Shown: in pieces, positions 38,086 to 48,130 of the stretch
How positions within the stretch are numbered: the first letter of the stretch is position 1
Layout of the letters: the number at the start of each line of letters is the position of its first letter
Source: Nageia nagi
Taxonomy: Eukaryota > Pinophyta
Assembly: GCA_050084985.1 (NCBI GenBank)
Contig: JBITNC010000001.1
Span: forward strand, 165,230,001-165,294,000
DNA: 64,000 nt
Direction: 5' to 3'
The notes under the pieces: model-generated
Database searches by the model: none
What the model was told of the DNA's origin: nothing
Seen by the model: only the letters and a program-made list of their open reading frames with translations
Made by a program: the position numbers and the translations under genes

Positions 38086-38815
38086 ACACGGGGGCATTCT
38101 CCCGTGCGTGCCACCGCTACCGCTCCTCCGCTCCCGCCCCCCCCCCGCCCGCGCCACTCGCGCCCCTCCGCGTCTTCCTCCTTCCTCTGCAGGTCTCTAC
38201 ATTGTTTGACAAACTACCTCATCGACTACAATGATCTCAGGCTATGCACAAACCGGATCTGTTGGTGGCGTATGGTCAGCAGGATATGCAGTGGCATCGC
38301 CTCAGTCTCCTCCTCGCCTCCTCCTACATGTACGTGCGAATTGTTTGAAAAGATGCATAATGCAGACAACATTTCATGGACTACAATAATGCTTGATGCT
38401 GCCCCTCAGAGCTGCTGCTGCAGACCTGATTTCATCCTCTGCTATGATCACCAGTTCTACCTCGCATGCACACGTACTTTCCCGCTTTACTGCCTGAGAT
38501 GTGGGGTTGCGTACCCCTGTAATCACTTTATGCTGGTTCTTTACTGCTGCTTCTCACCCAGCAATGGTAGATGCTTCCCCCTTTCATCCTGTCATCTTCC
38601 CACGTTGCATCCTCCTCCTCTTAGGCTACGCACGTCCAGGGCCAGCACCACAGATCTCTACGACTGGGAATGGGAGGGATCTAATTCTTGCAGCCATGTT
38701 TTAAAGACTCCCCTGCTCGCACCCCCCGCGACCTGCCACCTCCACCCACGCAGTTTCCTAGCTCGCCCCTAGACCGACTTTGGTCTCCCCTGCCGCCTGC
38801 CGCCCCGCCTATCAA
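38086..38815. other. GC-rich, CpG-dense island
   Basis: A block rich in C and CG dinucleotides with abrupt edges against AT-rich DNA. It is preceded by a G10 run (38052-38061) and a T10 run, and followed by a T8 run. At its left edge CACGGG (38087-38092) and CCCGTG (38101-38106) form a 6-bp perfect stem with an 8-nt loop. Long C runs occur near 38137-38146. All other parts of the window are CpG-poor, so this block either arrived recently or has escaped methylation-driven decay. Confidence 0.8.
38185..38405 (+). pseudogene. PPR-gene fragment in the GC-rich island
   Basis: Three pieces in different frames read as pentatricopeptide repeats: TLFDKLPHR (about 38193-38222), TMISGYAQTGSVGG (about 38226-38267) and ELFEKMHNADNISWTTIML (38338-38394). 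The order repeat-end, 'MISGYAQxG', next repeat 'LFEKM...D.ISWTTI' is the standard pattern of plant PPR proteins. Frame changes between the pieces show it is broken. A 240-codon open frame at 38050-38772 runs through the island in the wrong frame for most of this and is low-complexity outside it; it is not taken as a gene. Confidence 0.65.
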
Positions 38816-39118
38816 TTTTTTTTGTTGTTGGCCACCTCCATATTTGCACTTCCCAACTACATGCATTTAATTGATTCTTGACTTAGGTCTCTTTATTTTT
38901 AGTGCTTCCAAGTCCATTGCTCCATTAAATGCCCTTAGGAGTACTTAGACTCTTTCTCATATTTTCCTCCACCTTGCATGTTTAATTTCAATGCATATGC
39001 ACTCTCTAAGCATGGTTAAACGGGATAACACTTTCAGTAAAAAGGGGGGGCCTTGGTATAATTTTTTTTACTTAAATTTTATCTAGATGCATGTATCTTA
39101 TTTGAAGAATAAAACATT
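38816..39118. other. Spacer after the GC-rich island
   Basis: AT-rich sequence with a G7 run at about 39045-39052. No coding signal. Confidence 0.4.
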
Positions 39119-39299
39119 CTTAGGACTTAAATTTTTAATGCATGATGCATGCTTACTTAAATTTTTAAGTCATGATACAATGCATGTTATGAATTAAATA
39201 CTAAGTATGCTTAGGACTTAATTTTTTTAATGCATGATGCATGCTTACTTAAATTTTTAAGTCATGATACAATGCATGTTATGAATTAAATACTAAGTA
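39119..39299. repeat. Tandem duplication, unit 91 bp, two copies
   Basis: Two nearly identical units start CTTAGGACTTAA at 39119 and 39210. Each contains the ATGCATGATGCATGC palindrome-like core and ends GAATTAAATACTAAGTA. A few base changes and T-run length differences separate them, indicating a recent duplication. Confidence 0.9.
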
Positions 39300-40091
39300 G
39301 GACTTAGTTCTTTGTTTAATTCATTAAGTGCTTGAATAAAGTGAGAAAAATATGAACAATGTAAAAGTCCTTTAGGGGTTAGAACAAAACCCATTGGACT
39401 CAATTTTTTGGCCTCTTAAGGTTTCAAGTTCGTGTGGATGGAGTATTTTTCACCTTACTTTATATTTTTTGCACATTTGCTTATACTTGCAATACGCAAA
39501 AATTTGAAAAGTAATCCCTAAAATGAATACATCCGCACGTATTTTCCACAACATGACTTGTTTGGGGAGCCATGAGGTGAGGACAGGGCAGACTGGAGCC
39601 CTTTTAGTCCGAAGAACCAAGTGGTGGTAAGTCCGTCTTAATTGCCCCTAAGACCTCTGTTGGATTGGACATAACTCTATTAGGTGGACAGGCATGTGTG
39701 TAGTGATACCACATGTCCGCACATCCATTCAGGGATTATCCTGATAACCTAGGAGGAAAACTGAAACCCTTAATCAAGATAATTAAAATGGTCGGTCCAA
39801 GATACGTCGGATCCTTGGAAAATAGTAAGTACTTCTCCTTGTGAGAGTATATCACTGACCAAGGTGAACTGGTTGAGGACTGGTAGTACCTGGGCTCCAC
39901 CTTGCGGGCATCCAGGTGAAGGCCTAATTCTATACAAGAAAACAACCCCAACTTTATCCTTCTATGGATCGTGGTTAATGAGTTTACACATGTGGGACAT
40001 GTTTGCTTATTAGATGTTTTATATGTATAGATGGAAAAATTGTAAAAGTTTGCATTCTTATTTGCATATTTATTTGTTTTTTTTTGTAGCA
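39300..40091 (+). other. Leader region upstream of the younger copia, with splice-acceptor-like end
   Basis: This segment is more GC-balanced than its surroundings and contains no LTR matching the 3' side. It ends in a T-rich tract followed by TTTTTTTTGTAG (AG at 40088-40089), two bases before the ATG at 40092. That is a good 3' splice-site shape, and it suggests, without proving, an intron in the leader. Confidence 0.35.
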
Positions 40092-43000
40092 ATGGTTGAA
40101 ACCTTCGTTCCCAAGCACATACTCGATGGTTCCAACTTTGGAATATGGGAACCACGTATGAAAGCCAAGTTACAAGCAAGAAAGCTATGGCAGACAGTTA
40201 GTGAAGATGCGGTTGCTCCTACCGATGAGAAGGCTCTTGAAGTATACAACTCAAAGAATGAGTTAGCAACTTCTATGATTTACCGTGTAGTTTCAGATGA
40301 TGTCCTTCTCATGATTTCTTAATCAACTTCAGCAAAGGAAGCTTGGGATAGGTTAAAGAAAATCTACCTTGGGTCCAAATTTTCAAGGAGGTTTACCATT
40401 CTACAAAAGTTGTTGCAGTATCAACAAAGTGAATATGAAAGTGCCTCCATCTACTTAAACAAAATCATTGACCTCAGGACACAACTGGTTGGTTGTGGAT
40501 GCAACTGGATCAATGATGAGTTCATGGTCTTCATCATTCTACAAAGCCTTACTACAAAGTTCAGTAACTTTGTCACAGTTATGGAAACAAGGCTCGATGA
40601 TGAAGAAGATGTCATCTCACTTGATAACCTTTCAAGACTTCTTCTAAAGCATGAGGAAACTTTGAACAAGAAAATGTTGAACCTTTCTCCAAAGGACCAT
40701 AGCATTGCTCTAGGAGCAACCAAAACTCCTTTCAAGAAAAAGTTCAAACATTACAAATTCAAAGACAACAAGTCCTCATCTACCTTTAGGAAGTATGACA
40801 AAAAGGGCAACAACAACAACAATCATGGCAACTACAGGCACAAGAATGATAAAGCAGGATCAAGCAATCCAACACCTCAAGAAAAGTTTGATGGGAATTG
40901 TAACTTCTGTGGCATCTTTGGGCACAAAGAGTATGATTGTCGCAAAAAGAAATTTGCTCAAAAAGGAAAGGGAAATGCAAATGTGAGAAATTTCATTAAT
41001 AAAAAGAAGAATAAGCATGCTGCTTCTGTTGCCTACTACTCAATGACTCAAACTATTTCAAATGACTGGATTGTTGATACAGGATGCACTAATCACATGT
41101 GTTATGAAAAAGATAAGTTTGAAAACTTTCATAAGTACAAAAAGGATGCAGTTGTGATAGGTGATAATACAGTCCTTGATGTTCACGGAATAGGGAGTGT
41201 GCAGATTCATGGAAAGACTCTTGACAATGTCTTTTATGTGCCTAAACTAAGGATGAATCTCATCTCTGTAATTCAGATTACAAGGAAAGGATGCTCATTT
41301 GAGTTTACCTCACACTCTTGGTGTGTTAAGAAAGGACTTGCCACTTTGATGAAAGGATCAGTAAAGAATGACCTTTATATTGTGGATCAAGTACCTTCAA
41401 AGATTTGTCTTGCTACAAATGTTTGTTCAAAAGGTAATCTTTGGCATCAATGATTAGGACACCTTAACCACAAGAGTATTCAAGCTATGAAAACTCAAGA
41501 ACTTGTGGAAGGTTTACCTAATATTTCACCCACAGTTGGTCTTTGTGAAAGGTGCATTCTAGGAAAGATGCATAGGCAAAAGTTTGAAAAATATAAGGCA
41601 ACTCGGGCTACTTGTCCTCTTCAGCTTGTGCATTCAGATTTGATGGGTCCTTTTCAGACTAAGTCACTAGGTGGAGCTTCTTATGTTTTGACCTTCATTG
41701 ATGACTTCAGTAGGATGACATTTGGTTATCTACTTGAGCACAAGGATCAAACTTTTGACAGGTTTCAAGACTTCAAGGCACTTGTTGAAAATCAAACTGA
41801 TTTTAAGATCAAAATGCTGAGATCTGACAATGGGGGTGAATATAATAGCAATGAGTTTAACGACTTTTGTGTTAAAAATAGGATTAAGCGACAATTCACA
41901 ATCCCTTACACCCCTCAGCAAAATGGAGTTGCTGAAAGGAAGAATCGCACCATTATGGAAATGGCAAGATGCATGTTGGGTAACCTTCCTAGTTTCTTAT
42001 GGGGCGAAGCTGTACACACTGCTATTCACACCCTAAATAGGTGTTCTACTAAGGCAGTTGAAGGTAAAACTCCATATTAAGCATGGACAGGAAAGAAACC
42101 TAACCTCTCACACTTCAGGGTCTTCGGTTGTGATGCATTTGCCTTCATTACCTCAGAGAAAAGAAAGAAGCTAGATAAACGATCAGAAAAATGCATCTTT
42201 GTGGGGTATGATAATCAGCATAGAGGTTACAGGCTCTACTCTTCATCCCATAAAATAGTCTTTGTGTCTAGGGATGTTAAGTTCAATGAACTTTCTGAGG
42301 ATACGACCTCTCATGCTGAAATATCTGATTCAGATGATTCTTCGCCTGCACCTAACTGGTTGGATGAGCATGTAGAGAAGTCACCACAAGAGCAAAATTC
42401 TCCAGCACAGAGAATTACAAGAAGTATGACCTTGAATAAATCCTTATTTGCCAAAATTGATAATATGCATGAGCCATCAACCTTGAAAGAAGCTTCCAAG
42501 CAAGAGTGTTGGATGGAAGCTATGAAAGTTGAGTATGAGGCTCTCATGAAAAATGAAACTTGGGATTTGGTTCCTTATCCCAATGAGAAAAATGTGATTG
42601 GCAATAAATGGATATACAAGGTCAAGTACAATTCTGATGGAAAATTTGAAAAATACAAGGCAAGGTTAGTAGCCAAAGGATTCGCTCAGAAATATGGTAT
42701 TGATTATGAGGAAACCTTTGCTCCTGTAGCCAAGATGCCTACTGTCAGAGTAATTCTTGCTCTTTCTGCAGCTCAAGGATGGAAAGCTTTTCAACTTGAT
42801 GTCAAAAGTGCATTTCTCAATGGTGACTTGGATGTTGAAATCTACATGAATCAACCAGAAGGATTTATTCCAGAAGGAAAAGAGACTCTTGTGTGTAAGC
42901 TAAAGAAGTCTTTGTATGGACTTAAGCAAGCACCTAGAGCATGGTACAAGAAAATTTCAGGATTCTTTGCAGATATTGGTTTTTCCAAGTGCTTCTCAGA

Positions 43001-44062
43001 TTCAGATCTCTATGTACTCAATCAAGGATAAGACGTGGTCATAATACTCCTTTATGTGGATGATCTTCTCATAACAGGCAATAATATTACAATCATCCAA
43101 GAGTGCATCTCCAAACTCAAGGCAACATTTGAAATGACTGATCTAGGTCTATTGCATTACTATCTTGGGATGCAAGTATACCAACACAAAGATTGTACTT
43201 ATCTTAGTCAATCTAAGTATATATCAGACATCTTGCAAAAGCTTGGAATGGAGGAGTGTAAATATGCTGCAATACCTGTTTCTCCTGGAATCGTTGTATC
43301 ACTGAGCTCAGATTCTCAGTTGGCTGATGCTACAGCTTATAGACAATTGATTGGTAGTCTTCTGTATCTGACTATCTCTCGTCCTGATATTGCTTTTGTA
43401 GTGAATCTGATGGCACGATTCATGCAAAAACCATATGTTGAACACCTCAATGCTGTTAAGCAAATCTTGAGGTATGTCGCAGGGACAAAAATCTTACTCT
43501 TAAGTATTCTAAAGTGCCCTCGATTGTTCTCTCAGGGTTCTCAGATTCTGATTATGGGGGAGATCGAGATGATAGAAAATCAACCTCTGCATATGTGTTT
43601 AGCATTGGTTCAGGTGCTATCTCTTGGGCTTCCAAGAAGCAACCTACTGTAACTCTTTCTACCATCGAAGCCGAATATCGTGCCATGTCTATTGCCACCC
43701 AAGAAGCTATTTGGCTAAGACATCTTCTAAACGAAATTGGGTATAAGCAAAATGGCACATCTCTTATTTCGTCAGATAATCAATCGGCTATCTCTTTGGC
43801 TAAGAATCCTATGTTCCATCAGCGAACCAAGCATGTAGAAATCCAAGCTCATTTTATCAGGGAGAAGGTTCTAGATGACATCATACACTTGCAGTATTGT
43901 CCATCTACTGACAACTCCACTGATTTGTTCACCAAGCCCCTTCCTGAAGCTCAGTTCTACAAGCTTAGGGATTCTCTAGGGTTGGTGAAGTTGCCCTCAA
44001 GGGGAGTGAAGTTTAAACTTTTGTTAGTGATGACAACTTCACCTCTAAGAGGCCTTTTTTGA
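40092..44062 (+). pseudogene. Ty1/copia polyprotein, nearly complete
   Basis: Gag to RNase H of a Ty1/copia element in one frame from ATG 40092. It is interrupted by stops at 40320-40322, 41451-41453, 42078-42080 and 43029-43031, and by one frameshift at about 43480-43515. Gag ends with an intact zinc knuckle CNFCGIFGHKEYDC (40899-40941). The protease has WIVDTGCTNH (DTG at 41076-41084). Integrase shows VHSDLMGPF, LRSDNGGEY and NGVAERKNRTI, so the D, D and E residues are present. Reverse transcriptase shows KARLVAKGFAQ, QLDVKSAFLNGDL, YGLKQAPRAW and YVDD (43053-43064). RNase H shows SDSDYGGD, STIEAEYRAM and SSDNQSAI. The domain order gag-protease-integrase-RT-RNase H is diagnostic of copia. 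Few breaks mean it is the youngest near-complete element here, but it is inactive. No 5' LTR is recognised. Confidence 0.95.
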
Positions 44063-44075
44063 TTGTACATTCTAG

Positions 44076-44356
44076 ACCTCCGTGGTAAGTTTGCTCTGCG
44101 TGACAAACTTGTTGTACAATTGTTGTTATAGAGTGTTGATTATTTTATACCTCAGTGGTAAGTTTACTCTGCGTGACAAACTTGTTGTACATTTTATACC
44201 TCCGTGGTGAGTTTGCTCTGCGTGAGAAACTTATTGTACAAATTTTGAGCATGTAATTTAATATACCTCTGTGGTAAGTTCGCTCTGCGTGACGAACTTG
44301 TTGTACATTCTATACCTCCGTGGTGAGTTTGCTCTGCGTGAGAAACTCGTTGTACA
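44076..44356 (+). repeat. Five 43-bp stem-loop repeats after the copia polyprotein
   Basis: Units at 44076-44118, 44149-44191, 44198-44240, 44265-44307 and 44314-44356 start ACCTC and end TTGTACA. Each holds an inverted repeat around an invariant loop CTCTGCGTGA. Stem arms per copy: AAGTTTG/CAAACTT, AAGTTTA/CAAACTT, GAGTTTG/GAAACTT, AAGTTCG/CGAACTT, GAGTTTG/GAAACTC. Copy 4 changes an inner pair from T-A to C-G on both sides, and copy 5 changes the outer pair from A-T to G-C on both sides. Copies 2-3 and 4-5 are each spaced 49 bp and look like a duplicated dimer (period about 116 bp). They lie between the end of the polyprotein and the polypurine tract. Confidence 0.9.
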
Positions 44357-44843
44357 ATTTTTATGCTCTATTTTTAAAATCAACACATGTCTATATACAA
44401 CAAGTGACTATGAGTAATGGCTTGGCATCTCCGTGATGGCTTATAGTGCACCATTGATCAGTTATTTATAAGATGGCATTATTTAATTCTCTTATTTGAA
44501 TATATGATGCATCTAACTGATTTTGTTCATGAGTTGCTTGTAGCATGCAGGATCTTCTTCAGAAAATGCAGGTTACTCACCTTGTGAAAGCAAGCTCATG
44601 GAGACTCACATGTCAGCTTAAAGTTGATCGACTACTATGTACAGTGAAACCAGTTGTGGTTAATGATTGTATTGTAAACCATTTTTTTCAAATGGTAATG
44701 TTGTGAGTCTCATACTAGTTCTCAAAAAAAAAAAAGATTCTCAAAATATGTAAAAGTTCTCATCTCCACTTGTATCTCTATGGAGGAGAACTCTCTCTTA
44801 CTCTCTCTCTTCTCTCTTCTACGCTCTATCCCAATATTGCATT
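44357..44843 (+). other. 3' untranslated region of the younger copia
   Basis: Non-coding sequence between the stem-loop array and the polypurine tract. It contains an A12 run near 44727 and a CT-rich stretch (CTCTCTCTTACTCTCTCTCT type) at about 44789-44820. Confidence 0.45.
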
Positions 44844-44851
44844 AAGGGGAG
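44844..44851 (+). promoter_or_regulatory. Polypurine tract candidate of the younger copia
   Basis: AAGGGGAG, ten bases before a TGTAATGA start, is the usual composition for a copia polypurine tract. A similar CAAGGGGAGTGAAG at about 43999-44012 follows the polyprotein but is not followed by an LTR-like start. Confidence 0.5.
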
Positions 44852-44861
44852 TTTTAGAATT

Positions 44862-45370
44862 TGTAATGAAATATTGTGAATATCTAAACTCCTTGTAAAT
44901 TCAATTAATCACTTAAGGGTATGTAGATACCTTAAGAGATTAATAGAATTCTTTAATATGTAGACTTTGACTTTACCAAAGGAGTTAGTTGGTAGGTTGA
45001 AGTTTGGTGGTACATTTAATGTAACCCTAACCTTACCCTTGGGTTAAAGGAAGGTTAGGGAGGTGCTCTCAACCTATAAATAGAGGGCCTCTCCTCATGT
45101 AAACATATCTAAGTTTTGAGTAAGATTACTCTACTTGGTTGTGTAGGAGAGAGCTAGAGAATAGTTGTAAGAGAGACATAGATTTGAGAATAAGAGAACT
45201 AGTTGTGGATGTACTCCCAAGGAGGGAGGAACCACATTATATTGATGTGTTATCTTGAGTGATTGTGTTATCTTGTGTACACTTGAGTTTCCTAGTCTAA
45301 GGTCCTAGAGGATTTGTTTAGATCTAGTTCAAATCCTTCAGACCCTACTTAATTTTGTATTTTTGTGTTA
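44862..45370 (+). repeat. Probable 3' LTR of the younger copia
   Basis: The sequence begins TGTAATGA after the polypurine tract and carries a TATA box (TATAAATAG at 45075-45083) about 210 bp in, followed by a GC-richer start region. The right border is not resolved because the 5' LTR that would define it is missing. The call rests on position, start bases and the promoter-like motif. Confidence 0.45.
44905..44943. repeat. 39-bp palindrome in the putative LTR
   Basis: TTAATC-A-CTTAAGGGTAT, then GTAG, then ATACCTTAAG-A-GATTAA. The arms pair almost perfectly, with one bulged G, around a 4-nt loop. Confidence 0.8.
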
Positions 45371-47340
45371 GGTATAGATAAGAGTTGGCACTAAATTATC
45401 AGCTAATGAAAAGATTCCAAAGTGGTAAATGCTATTACCATCATTTCTAACTTTAATCAAACCTAACCAAAAATTATTAAGTGTGAAGAGGCATCCATTT
45501 GGACACATTTGAGCCCCTTTAGTTATAGATAAAGGAGTAAGGCATTGGAAAAATACTACCTACCTATTTATCTCTTTGTATTTAGTTTTTGGTTATTCTT
45601 AAGCTTAGATTACGTGAAGAAAAGAAGCCTCTCTTCCCTCTCCAAGTCAAGGTGCATTCTTTGCATTATTTTAATACCTAGATCAAGTAATCCTATTTTG
45701 ATATATTTAATGAATTGTATTTGATAAAGTTCTTAGAATTAATTATTGATAGAAATCATATACTATTTGAAAAGATATATTGATAATTTGTTTTCCAAGT
45801 TGCATGTAATGGTTGGTACCTTGTCTCTTCTAATGTAATGTTATTTATTTACCTTTAATAGATTATTTACTAAAGGATATCTGGATATTATGAGATAAAG
45901 GTAGTATATAAAATGGTGTTTGATGGTAGAGTCATATTTGACATCTCCTTATCATGTAAATTCAAGGATTTCATTTAGTAAAGGTTTCAAATTTTCCCTT
46001 TAGTATTAATACTTGGATACTTAGTATATCATAAATCATTATTCACTTATTATCTTCTCTAAATTTTCTAATTATGTTTGAGAGAAATATTTTCTAACCT
46101 ATTTCGCCTATGAAATTTAATTAATAATCTGTAAATCTAGTGGAATCTCCCACGTTTTGCATACAAAACTTGAATGTAAAAGTCTTTTCTACTATTCTTG
46201 ATAAGACTCACTACCTTCTTACTTCCTCAACATCAAGTACTAAAGGAATATTAATAATGGATACAAAGTCTAGCTTTATCATAGAACTCACATGGAGTCC
46301 CAAAGGGAAGATTAATATCAAGAGTTTGGCTTACATCAAAGAATAATATCTCTATGAAATGTTATTCCATAACAGCATGTCATTTGAGATAGGAATTCAT
46401 GTAGAAATAGATCTCATGGTTTTAGAATGCTTTACATTCATGTCTACAAAGTATTTTATTTGAGTCTTTTTTATTTACTTACATTATTTCCTTATCTATT
46501 GCAAAATTATTTTCAACTACTTAATTGATGAATCGCTATTTGTTATTGCAAAAGTACTTGCTAAAACTAAAGTCATTCCCATATAGAAAATTGCACATTT
46601 TATTTATGTGCCCTTTATCAAATAGACTTAGATTTATATCCTCTTTTCTAATCTCGTACAGTGGCATATAACGGTTGCAAAGTTTTACTTTAAAGTAATG
46701 ACTATTTTAAATCCAAGCATCCATATGCTATTGTAAAGATACAATACAACATCATGCTATCCAGTCCCTTTATGAAGTCTCTCACCTTCTAAATACTGCA
46801 TTTAATATCTCCTAACTCATTGCTAATTAATCAATATTTTGTTATCAATACTATATATATTTTTTATCGATGTACTCTATTAGAAAATGTAGAAACAAAT
46901 CCAAAGTAATGGTGCAATATGAATATTTATTTTAGACTTCCTTTTAGAGGCCTAACAATAGATTTATTTAGTTTATTTACTTTTAACATTACTTGTAATT
47001 ATAAACTAGACATTCATATGGTATAATAAATAGCCTAAAAATATTAAAAGATAATAAAGTTAGTATGGTAAATAATGAAGGAGGATTAAAGTAGATATAA
47101 ATTAATGAAATAATGGTTAAGGAATTCTTGAATGATATAACCTCTTAGTATTAAATTAAAAGAAGTTTTTTTTAAAAAAAAACATTTGTAGATGAATGAA
47201 AAGTAGTAAATATTATCTTGTTATACTTGGTTTATGGAGAATTGAAATAAGAGAATAATGTAAGAAAGGTGTTCAAAATTTTTTGTTTGAAATTTATAAA
47301 TAAAGCAATCAATTTTAGTAAGTGGTATTGAATGTGAATT
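45371..47340. other. AT-rich spacer
   Basis: No gene recognised. The open frame at 46140-46346 lacks family motifs. Parts may be decayed long-LTR sequence, continuing the fragment that starts near 47341. Confidence 0.35.
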
Positions 47341-48130
47341 AACTGTTGAAGATAGGTGGTTTAATGCATGACCAAGGAAGAGAGGTAGTCCAAAAAGGAC
47401 CTAAAATCCTCTCAAGGTCTCAAGTAGGCATTGCATTATGATCATAAAACATAAAAGGGTTGTCCTAATCCTCCTCCTCCCTAGTACTCGATCCAACCAT
47501 TGAGTTCCAAGAGAATGATCGATGTTCAATGCTCATTGTTGAAGAATGATGGAGATGCTTAATGCTTGTTGTTTGAAGATCAATGGATGTGTTTCCACAA
47601 CAAGCCATAGAATGACTCACTAAGTAACAATGTTACACTTCATTTGTATTAGGAGATGATGATGATGATGAGTTACCAAATCATTAAATTGTATTAGACT
47701 TATGATGTATTAATGTCTTGTAATAAGTTGATTGAAGCTATGTTATTATCATAAATGTTGAAGTTATGAGGTATAATCGGACCCTTGTAATTGATTTTTT
47801 TTACTTAGAAATGCTTAATGAGGATTATGTTGTATTTATCTCTTTCTAGTATGTTGAATGATAAATGAAAGATAGATGAATTTGTTATCTCTTATGAACA
47901 ACACTATGATTATTATATGTTAAGTTTTATGCTTTAGTACTTGTTAGGTAGTAGTCATAGATGGATTAGGTTGTTACTCTTGTTAAATCCAAAATTATCC
48001 CAACAACTTAGAATTAATCCTAAACTAGAGTTAAGGTTCCAAATGATAATTTGTGAGCATTTGGGATATATTAGGGACCCTTGGAATCAAATTGGATATC
48101 AATGGACCCATGAGATAAATGGAATCATTC
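47341..48130 (+). mobile_element. Diverged fragment of the long-LTR family
   Basis: Blocks match the 3' half of the long LTR. 'GACCAAGGAAGAGAGGTAG' (about 47370) matches 4813 and 51712, and 'TTAGGGACCCTTGGAATCAAA' type sequence (about 48070) matches the start of the G-tract block at 32527. Similarity between these anchors is weak, so it is an older family member. Confidence 0.45.

Noticed and set aside
38050-38772. Open frame of 240 codons as a host protein gene
   Set aside because: It is long because the island is GC-rich and stop-poor. The translation is proline/cysteine/serine-rich without a domain, and the recognisable PPR pieces fall mostly in other frames.
39622-39650. GTGGTAAGTCCG as a sixth stem-loop unit or 5' LTR copy
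   Set aside because: Only the GTGGTAAGT core matches; the loop CTCTGCGTGA and the second arm are absent.
43999-44012. CAAGGGGAGTGAAG as the true polypurine tract of the young copia
   Set aside because: It is not followed by an LTR-like TG start, and the stem-loop array would then fall inside the LTR. The tract at 44844 followed by TGTAATGA fits better, though the first option is not excluded.
44076-44356. CRISPR-like array
   Set aside because: The repeats are direct with irregular spacers of 6 and 24-30 bp, lie inside a plant retrotransposon 3' region, and no cas genes exist; this is eukaryotic DNA.
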